A DNA stretch of 12,058 nucleotides from Clostridiales bacterium UBA1763 (GTDB taxonomy: Bacteria > Bacillota > Clostridia > Oscillospirales > Oscillospiraceae), in contig DCHB01000042.1 in assembly GCA_002314685.1 (NCBI GenBank), positions 1-12,058 on the forward strand, in the 5' to 3' direction. Shown one piece after another: positions 5,998-12,058 of the stretch; the first letter of the stretch is position 1, and each line of letters starts with the position of its first letter. The position numbers were made by a program, and so were the translations under genes. Under the pieces are notes generated by a model. It was not told where the DNA came from. It worked only from the letters and a program-made list of their open reading frames with translations, and ran no database searches.

Positions 5998-8900
5998 TTA
6001 ATTATATGGTATCCCTTTTCCGTCGTATTTTTCGCCGTCAAGCATAATTTCACCCGCAGAAACCGAAATATCGTGCTCCTTTCCCTCCTTATCCGTCCAT
6101 TTTATGCGATATTCGGGAAATCCGTCGGGCAGACACGGACGGATATACAGAGCACCCGACCACAGCTTTAGCCCCAAAAGCTCCTCAAATACTGCTCTGT
6201 AATACCAGCCCGCCGAGCCCGTGTACCATGTCCAGCCCGCCTGACCATTGTGCTCGGTGCAGGTATATACATCCGCGGGCAAAACAAAGGGCTCCGCCAT
6301 ATAACGCTTTAAGTCGTGCGAGCAGGGGAGAAGGTCGCACAAAATGCGGTAGCCGTCATTTGCTCTGCCGCGTTTAATGCAGGCAATAGCGAGCCATATA
6401 GCCGCGTGCGTGTATTGCCCGCCGTTTTCGCGAAAGCCGGGCCCGTAGCTTCGGATATAGCCGGGGTCTCGGTCATCGGCGTCAAACGGGGGATCAAAAA
6501 GCTTAATCAGTCCGTTTTCGCGGTCATATAGCTCTGCCAGTGCAGTGTCTATCGCAGTGTCAATTCGGCTGTTTGAGGCATCGGGGCAAAATGCCGCCCA
6601 GCTTTGCGCAATGGAGTCTGTGCGGCAGGCGGCGCACTCGCCCAAGCCTATCGCCGTGCCGTCACGCCAATAGCCGCGCAGATAGCGACTGCCGTCAAAG
6701 GCACTGTCGGCGGCAGTGCCGACGGAAGCTGCAAGAGCTCGGTAATGCTCGACATTTTGTTTACATAACATAGATAGAAGGTCGGCAAAGCGCCTCACGG
6801 TATGAGCAAAAAAGAAGCTCAGCCAAACGCTCTCGCCGCCTATATTGTCCATGCCGTCGTTCCAGTCGCCCGTGCCGAATAGCAACAGTCCGTGAGCACC
6901 CGTGCCGCGATTATAACAGCAGTCAACGGCTCGCCTTGCGTGCTCTAATACAGTCGTCAAATCGTCTGAACGGGAGGGCGTTTCGTATCTATCCCTTTCG
7001 GCATCACTAAGCACAGGCGAGTTTACATAACATACAAGTTCGGAGCAGATTTCAGCATCGCCCGTTTTCTCCACGTATTCGCACAGCGCCCACACAAGCC
7101 ACAGCAAATCGTCCGAACAGCGGGTGCGCACGCCTCTGTCGCCGTCGGGAAGCGTGTGCCACCAGTGCATGACATCGCCCTCCGCGTACTGATGCTCACA
7201 GCAGGTGAGTATTTGCTCTCTTGCAAGCTTAGGAGAAAGCAAAAGCATATTAACAGCGTCCTGAAGCTGGTCGCGAAAGCCCGTCGCGCCGCCGCTTTGA
7301 TACAAAGAGCACCTGCCCATTATGCGGCAGGCAATGGCTTGATACGGCGCCCAACCGTTTACATAATGCTCAAACGGAGCCGAGCCGACAAAGTGTAGCT
7401 TTTGCATACTATTCAGCCATGCTATCTGCGTTTTTTCAAGCTCAATAAATGTGTTTTCGGGTTTACATAAATAATCAAGCTTATCATCCTCACAGCAGCC
7501 GCAGACGATTACATTTACCTTTTGACAGCTTATAAGCGCACCGAATATCGGGTAAGCGAGGCACTCGGTTTTTTCGTCAAAATCGCCCTTGAGCCATGAG
7601 AGCAAATCGCAGGTCCAAGCTTCGGGTGAGTGAGAAAATCCCGCCTTAAAAATCAAGTTGGAAAAGGCTGAGCGCTCGCTCGAGGCAGTGAAATACGAGT
7701 TTACATAATCACATTTGACGGCAGTGTAATCGTTGTCGTTATCGGATAAAAGAAGCTCTGTTTTCCATGCTATCTGCCCCGTGATATTGCCGAAAAGCTC
7801 TATAATGAATACTCGCGCATCAATTCCGCAGGGCACAAATGCGGTGCATTTTATGCCCGTATTTCCAAAGCTTTTCTCCCAAGAAGCATAGCCAAAGCCG
7901 AAGCGCACGCGGCAGTCAAGTCCGTCTGATGCGGCAAAAATACTGAAACGCCCGTTGCTGTTGATATATTCAACGCTTTCGGGACCCTGCACGGAATACG
8001 GCTCGTTAATAAGACGGTTAATGCGCATCATGCGGGCATTTTTGTACCACATATTTCCCATGCCGCAGTCGCAGGCGAAATAGCCGAAGGAGCCGTTAGT
8101 CAGCATATTTGACCAAAACCTCGGCGGCAAGGAATGGTTTACATAAAACGAGAAACAATTATCACTCCCGTAATTGGATTTGGGGATTGTATCCATGGAA
8201 CGCGGCGTTAAAGCGGGCAGAATAAACCGAGTGTCTGTCTTGCGCTCAGTCGGCGTTGAGCCGATAATATAGCTTGCACAGTGCGTAATTACTTCCTCCG
8301 CCTCGGACGGCAAAATCCACACGCCGCCGTGCACGCCTAAAATTTCTTCAAGACCGTGTATAGCGAGCGTATCGCGCACGGCACCGTAAACGGGACGGCT
8401 GTATTCGCCGCCCTCATCACAGAGGAAAACAAGGTCGGCATACACCCCGCAAGCACGCAAAAGGCAAAATTGCTTAGTCACTGACTGCACCGTTTCACTG
8501 TCTGATTTGTCAATCGGACAAAAGATTATCGGCATATCGCCCGAGATGCCGTACTGCCATAGCTTTTGCTTGGAAACAAAGGGTTTTTCGGCTTTTTCAA
8601 ACCATAATGAGCCTATCATGCTCATCGCCAAATCAAGCTCAGCCGTGCTCATCTGAAGCATAACGGCACAAGCCGAGGGCATAGAGCCGAACTCGCTCAC
8701 GCCCATTGCAAGCATCCTTTGAGCACCGATAAAAGCCCCCTCGGCACTATCGCCAACACACAAGGCAAGTCGTATCGAAAAATGCTCGCCCGCCTTGAGT
8801 GAAAACGGACTTTTAACCGTCACAAGCGGCGCTGAAAGATGACCCGTGCCACCGTCTCTGTCAGCACTGAAAAGGGCAGTCTTATCGCAGGCAAGGCACA

Positions 8901-11900
8901 GCCAAAGCTCGTTTTGCCTTCCTCTCGGCAGTCTGTGAAGCATAAGACAGTTCCCGTCCGCTTTTGAATCAAGTCCGAGCCTCCAATATGCAGGGTGGTT
9001 AACATAATCATCAAATCCTGCGAGCACGGGCTCAAAGCTTATTATCATTTTCGCGCTCTCAATATCTGCTTTTGCGTGAAGCTCAGTAATGCGGATTTCG
9101 CCGCACTCACTGCCCGCGGCGGCAATTACCGTTTTTGCCTCAAATAAGTCGTTTTCAAATGAAAAGCTGCAGGATAGTTCGCTCATTTCCCACATAAATC
9201 CGTCGGCTCGGTTCGGCTCGGGCAGGAGAGAGGTGTGCACCTCGGACTGCTTTATATACATCTCCGTGCCGTGCCCCTCGCCGAGCTGTAAAAACGGGGA
9301 TTTGTAAACGAGCATATCGCCGCAGGTGGCTCGGCTTATGCCGCTTTCGGTTAACATAATATTATATCTGCCATTTGACAGCACACAGCAGCAGGGTTTT
9401 TCAAAATCGACAGCCGTGCCGCGCTTTGCCCACTTCCTGCCCGTTTGTCGGGGCTGTTTTTCGTATCCGCCCTCGTTGAGCCTTAAAACCGCGGCACCTT
9501 GCGGCAGTTTTTCTTCCAACAGACACCTGTACGCATTCATCGCGGGCTCTGCCGTAAATCGCCGTACCGTGATATCCTCGCGCAGACAGTTTGCAATGGC
9601 GAGCATACTCATGCCGAGGTGGTGTGCCATATAGCATCGCACAGCCTCGCCCGTACTGTTTCTGCACCGCGAGGGCGTGAAATCCACTGCCTCAATAAAG
9701 CCGTACTGACCCTTTGCACCGAGCTTTTCGAGTCTGCGCAGATTTACACACGCCGCATCGGGCTCAAGCTTCAGTGCGAGAAAGCTCGAGTACGGGGAGA
9801 TAACAAGCTCCCGGTTTTGACCGCGCTTGAGTGCAAGCTGAGCACAGCCGTGCGCCTTGTAGCGGTAATTGAGTGCCGAGTCAAGCGAGAAAAACGCGCT
9901 TTCCGAAATGCCCCACACCTTTGACGGCGACTGTCGGTGTCTTTGCACGAACAGGCAGTATTTCGCCGTCTCGTACTGTAAGCTGTCGTTTGCAAGCGGC
10001 AAAAACAGCTCGGGCATGAGATATTCAAACATAGTGCCTGTCCAGCTTGCCATTCCCTGATAGCCTCTGTACGAGCGCATCGCACGCGAAAGTCTGCGCC
10101 AATGCTCACGCGGGACATCACCCTTTGCAACTGCAAGGTAGCTTGTCAGCCTCGCCTCGCTCGCCATGAGGTCGTAATAGCTTTTCGAGGGCTTGCCCTT
10201 ATTAAGGTCAATGCCCGTGTAAAACAGCCGTCGCCTCTTATCGAACAAAACCGAAAAGTCCATAGGCTCGGTTAAAATGCGCACTCTTTCCGCAAGCTCA
10301 GTGCATCCAAGCTCCGTCAAGCCGTTTTTAAGTGTTATAAGGCAGGCGTAAATATTGCCGCTGTCAACCGTCGAAACATATTCGGGCTCAAGCGGACGCA
10401 GTGTGCGTGTGTCGTACCAATTCATAAGATGCCCCTTGTATTTACTGAGCCTTTCGACGGAGCTGAGCATTCTTTCAATAAGCGTAACAGCCTCCGATTT
10501 TTCGGCAATTCCGAGGTCAAGGGCACACAGCGCACTAACGAGCGCAAGCCCTATATTAGTCGGCGAGGTGCGATGCGCCGTGCCGACGGGCGGCTGCTCC
10601 TGATAATTGTCGGGCGGCAAATAATTATCCTCAGCTGTGCAGAAGGTCTTGAAATATCCCCAAATATCCGCGGCACAAGAGAGCAGATACTCGCGGTTAT
10701 TATCCGATATTCCGCGCTCAGCCTTAGAGGGAAGTGTCAGAACGAGCGCTGACAGCGGTGCAAATACCCACAGCACACCCACAGCTTTTGCGAATATATT
10801 TGTTGACATAACAACAAGCAACTGCCCCGTCAGCGGTGCCGCCCACATATTCAGAAAATAGCTAATAAGATTGCGCTTTTTAAGCTCGCTTTGCGCGGCA
10901 GTCTCCCATTCAAGAAGCCTTTTGCCGCTAATAAGCATACGCCACAGCGAGCAGATAGCAGTGCTGAGGCAAATCCATGCCTCGTAGGGCAAAAACAACA
11001 GACGCAGTGCGGTCTGAACAAATGCGGCACAGACGCCCTTTATAAGCCTGCTGTGATATTTAATCTGCGTATCGGCGCGTTTTAAGGTGCCGTATTCCGT
11101 CAATGCTATCAAAAGTCGCGCCGCGAGTGCGAGAAGCGCGGTAAAAGCCGCGAGCATGAGCGCGTGTCCCGAATAAATAAGTCCGAGCAAAATTGCAAGA
11201 AAGCTTGCGGGCGCGACAAGACTGCGCCGTAAGCTGTCGAAAAGCTTGAAGCGCTCAATGTCGGGCAAAGTGCGCCCTCTTGAGAAAATCCACGGCGAGT
11301 TTTGCCAATCGCCTCTTGTCCAGCGGTGAGTGCGTCTGTAATACGGCACGGGCGAGGTCGGAAAGCTGTCTGTAAATTCCGTATTGCTCAAATAGCCGCC
11401 TCTTAAATATGCGCCCTCAAGAGCATCGTGCGACAGCACAAGCCCGTCGGGAATGTGAGCATCCGAGCAGACAATCAGCGCCTCGGCATCAATAATGCCC
11501 TTGCCAGAGAAGCCGCTGCGCTCAAACAGGTCGTTATACAGCTCGCCGCACAGCGACGAATACGGCTCAGTGCCGCCCACACCCGTAAAAAATCGTGAAA
11601 AATCAGTGGCTTGTGCGGATTTGAGCTCATAGCTCATACGCGGGTGAATAATGCCGTGCCCCGAGACAACGCAGGCGTTTTCTCTGTCAAGCCGAGGCCT
11701 GTTCAAGGGATGCGAAATGGCACCAATCAGCTCGCAAAGACTGTCGGGAGTGGGATTGGTGTCGCTGTCAAGGCTTATAATGTATTTTGCACCCTTCAGC
11801 CGCGACGCTTTGCCCGCCGACACCGAAAGCTCACTTTTCTCGCCGCGCAACAGCCGTGCAAGCGCAAGCACCGCGCCTCTTTTTCGCTCATAGCCGCAGA

Positions 11901-12058
11901 ATTTTCCGCGTCCCGTGTCCTCGGTGCGAGGGCGTGTGAAAAGATAAAACCCGCTGCCGTATTTTTCGTTGAGCGCGTTTACGGCACTTATTGCAGAGCT
12001 TATCAGTGTGTCGTCCGCGTCGGTTACGGCGGTGTCAGCCTCGGGCAGGTCGGCGAGT
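5998..12058 (-). CDS. Cyclic beta-1,2-glucan synthase-type protein (GT84, GH189-like and GH94), 5' end outside window
   Basis: The frame is open from 12057 to the TAA at 5998, giving 2019 visible residues with no start, so this is the C-terminal part; full family members have about 2700-2900. Visible residues 1-262 are GT84: YLFTRPR...GYERKRG, DSDT (97-100, metal/UDP-glucose), SGFSGKGIIDAEA, a LSHD acid motif, and RTHRWTRGDWQ. Hydrophobic segments follow at about 280-320, 340-370 and 402-444. Residues 452-832 match the middle domain now called GH189, which cyclises the chain, with SWTGTMFEYLMPE, KVWGISESAF and YGFIEAVD. Next come a sandwich domain (about 892-1117), a GISGDMPII Rossmann-like stretch (about 1170-1267), and a GH94 phosphorylase unit. 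The latter has HYVNGWAPYQ, RCSDDLLW, FRENGGQYTHAAIW and GWTWYTGSAGW; the expected catalytic Asp is in GDWNDGMD at 6856-6858. The family polymerises glucose from UDP-glucose at the membrane, cyclises it and trims length. All signature motifs look intact. An internal GTG at 11871 is not the true start. Confidence 0.93.
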   Translation of the reverse strand, partial: LADLPEADTAVTDADDTLISSAISAVNALNEKYGSGFYLFTRPRTEDTGRGKFCGYERKRGAVLALARLLRGEKSELSVSAGKASRLKGAKYIISLDSDTNPTPDSLCELIGAISHPLNRPRLDRENACVVSGHGIIHPRMSYELKSAQATDFSRFFTGVGGTEPYSSLCGELYNDLFERSGFSGKGIIDAEALIVCSDAHIPDGLVLSHDALEGAYLRGGYLSNTEFTDSFPTSPVPYYRRTHRWTRGDWQNSPWIFSRGRTLPDIERFKLFDSLRRSLVAPASFLAILLGLIYSGHALMLAAFTALLALAARLLIALTEYGTLKRADTQIKYHSRLIKGVCAAFVQTALRLLFLPYEAWICLSTAICSLWRMLISGKRLLEWETAAQSELKKRNLISYFLNMWAAPLTGQLLVVMSTNIFAKAVGVLWVFAPLSALVLTLPSKAERGISDNNREYLLSCAADIWGYFKTFCTAEDNYLPPDNYQEQPPVGTAHRTSPTNIGLALVSALCALDLGIAEKSEAVTLIERMLSSVERLSKYKGHLMNWYDTRTLRPLEPEYVSTVDSGNIYACLITLKNGLTELGCTELAERVRILTEPMDFSVLFDKRRRLFYTGIDLNKGKPSKSYYDLMASEARLTSYLAVAKGDVPREHWRRLSRAMRSYRGYQGMASWTGTMFEYLMPELFLPLANDSLQYETAKYCLFVQRHRQSPSKVWGISESAFFSLDSALNYRYKAHGCAQLALKRGQNRELVISPYSSFLALKLEPDAACVNLRRLEKLGAKGQYGFIEAVDFTPSRCRNSTGEAVRCYMAHHLGMSMLAIANCLREDITVRRFTAEPAMNAYRCLLEEKLPQGAAVLRLNEGGYEKQPRQTGRKWAKRGTAVDFEKPCCCVLSNGRYNIMLTESGISRATCGDMLVYKSPFLQLGEGHGTEMYIKQSEVHTSLLPEPNRADGFMWEMSELSCSFSFENDLFEAKTVIAAAGSECGEIRITELHAKADIESAKMIISFEPVLAGFDDYVNHPAYWRLGLDSKADGNCLMLHRLPRGRQNELWLCLACDKTALFSADRDGGTGHLSAPLVTVKSPFSLKAGEHFSIRLALCVGDSAEGAFIGAQRMLAMGVSEFGSMPSACAVMLQMSTAELDLAMSMIGSLWFEKAEKPFVSKQKLWQYGISGDMPIIFCPIDKSDSETVQSVTKQFCLLRACGVYADLVFLCDEGGEYSRPVYGAVRDTLAIHGLEEILGVHGGVWILPSEAEEVITHCASYIIGSTPTERKTDTRFILPALTPRSMDTIPKSNYGSDNCFSFYVNHSLPPRFWSNMLTNGSFGYFACDCGMGNMWYKNARMMRINRLINEPYSVQGPESVEYINSNGRFSIFAASDGLDCRVRFGFGYASWEKSFGNTGIKCTAFVPCGIDARVFIIELFGNITGQIAWKTELLLSDNDNDYTAVKCDYVNSYFTASSERSAFSNLIFKAGFSHSPEAWTCDLLSWLKGDFDEKTECLAYPIFGALISCQKVNVIVCGCCEDDKLDYLCKPENTFIELEKTQIAWLNSMQKLHFVGSAPFEHYVNGWAPYQAIACRIMGRCSLYQSGGATGFRDQLQDAVNMLLLSPKLAREQILTCCEHQYAEGDVMHWWHTLPDGDRGVRTRCSDDLLWLVWALCEYVEKTGDAEICSELVCYVNSPVLSDAERDRYETPSRSDDLTTVLEHARRAVDCCYNRGTGAHGLLLFGTGDWNDGMDNIGGESVWLSFFFAHTVRRFADLLSMLCKQNVEHYRALAASVGTAADSAFDGSRYLRGYWRDGTAIGLGECAACRTDSIAQSWAAFCPDASNSRIDTAIDTALAELYDRENGLIKLFDPPFDADDRDPGYIRSYGPGFRENGGQYTHAAIWLAIACIKRGRANDGYRILCDLLPCSHDLKRYMAEPFVLPADVYTCTEHNGQAGWTWYTGSAGWYYRAVFEELLGLKLWSGALYIRPCLPDGFPEYRIKWTDKEGKEHDISVSAGEIMLDGEKYDGKGIPYN
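6172..7389 (-). other. GH94 catalytic (alpha/alpha)6 domain of the glucan synthase
   Basis: This is the catalytic part of the phosphorylase module. Its motifs in order are HYVNGWAPYQ, GFRDQLQDA, MHWWH, RCSDDLLWLVWA, GDWNDGMD (general acid Asp encoded at 6856-6858), ENGGQYTHAAIW and GWTWYTGSAGW. The expected activity is phosphorolysis of linear beta-1,2-glucan, which controls chain length before cyclisation. Confidence 0.8.
6759..10811 (+). repeat. Nine same-orientation copies of GTTNACATAA inside the glucan synthase gene
   Basis: Six exact GTTTACATAA copies lie at 6759-6768, 7021-7030, 7357-7366, 7461-7470, 7699-7708 and 8137-8146. GTTAACATAA lies at 8998-9007 and 9350-9359, and GTTGACATAA at 10802-10811. 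On the coding strand each reads TTATGTNAAC. They fall in all three codon phases: Leu-Cys-Lys twice, Tyr-Val-Asn five times, and Ile-Met-Leu-Thr or Val-Met-Ser-Thr once each. The spacing is irregular (104-1452 bases). I saw no copy elsewhere in the window on either strand. No function is known to me. Confidence 0.75.
9562..10704 (-). other. GH189-like cyclisation domain of the glucan synthase
   Basis: This alpha-helical barrel-type domain follows the last membrane segments. Its conserved acidic motifs are MFEYLMPE, WGISESAF and GFIEAVDF. In characterised synthases this domain performs the transglycosylation that closes the ring. Which Glu acts as nucleophile or acid cannot be settled by eye. 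Confidence 0.7.
11272..12057 (-). other. GT84 glycosyltransferase domain (partial) of the glucan synthase
   Basis: This stretch encodes the polymerising domain. It has the DxD-type motif DSDT, a GKGIIDAEA acceptor-site segment, LSHDALEG with a likely catalytic-base Asp, and THRWTRGDWQ, equivalent to the processive-transferase QxxRW motif. The N-terminal part of the domain lies outside the window. Confidence 0.85.

Noticed and set aside
6759..8146. The repeated decamer as a set of -35 boxes (TTTACA) of antisense promoters
   Set aside because: For the first copy no -10 match follows at 17 bases, and the flanks differ between copies, so a promoter role is not supported.
6759..10811. The decamer cluster as a CRISPR array or tandem repeat
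   Set aside because: The spacing is irregular (104-1452 bases), the units are only ten bases, and all lie inside an intact conserved coding frame.
11871..11871. GTG at 11871 as the start of a shorter glucan synthase
   Set aside because: The frame continues upstream to the window edge without a stop, and the extra 62 residues match the family (YLFTRPR, GYERKRG), so this is an internal codon.

Overview
This window looks like a piece of chromosome from an uncultured gut-type Clostridia (Oscillospiraceae/Ruminococcaceae-like Bacillota). The signs are strong AGGAG-type ribosome binding sites, Gram-positive-style extended -10 promoters, a YmfF/YmfH-type M16 pair, and proteins of typical Firmicutes flavour. 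The taxonomic call is inference; no rRNA or marker gene is present.

Layout. (1) Bases 69-1536, plus strand: an 80-residue unknown protein overlaps a 103-residue sigma-70 region 4-like DNA-binding protein. They are followed by a membrane-anchored GH25 muramidase, which has its own promoter overlapping the end of the sigma-like gene. (2) Bases 1520-1582: two tandem symmetrical hairpins between convergent genes, a bidirectional terminator. (3) Bases 5941-1589, minus strand: a tightly packed five-gene operon read from an extended -10 promoter at about 5985. It encodes an inactive M16 peptidase homologue, an active M16 zinc peptidase (HxxEH), prolipoprotein diacylglyceryl transferase (lgt), a small coiled-coil protein of unknown function and a short FMN nitroreductase-family protein. 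Genes overlap by up to 11 nt or are separated by 2 nt. (4) Bases 5998 to beyond 12058, minus strand: the C-terminal 2019 codons of a giant cyclic beta-1,2-glucan synthase-type protein. It carries a GT84 glycosyltransferase, membrane segments, a GH189-like cyclisation domain and a GH94 phosphorylase domain with its catalytic Asp. The 5' end lies outside the window.

The genes share a cell-envelope theme: peptidoglycan cleavage (GH25), lipoprotein lipidation (Lgt), a probable peptidase heterodimer and a membrane glucan synthase. Only the middle five are clearly one operon.

The most unexpected signal is not a gene. The decamer GTTNACATAA (TTATGTNAAC on the coding strand) occurs nine times, always in the same orientation. 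All copies lie inside the glucan synthase gene, between 6759 and 10811, and they fall in all three codon phases. I found none elsewhere in the window. This points to a DNA- or mRNA-level motif rather than a protein repeat. No mobile element, CRISPR array, tRNA or rRNA was seen, and no stretch longer than about 70 bases lacks a gene.
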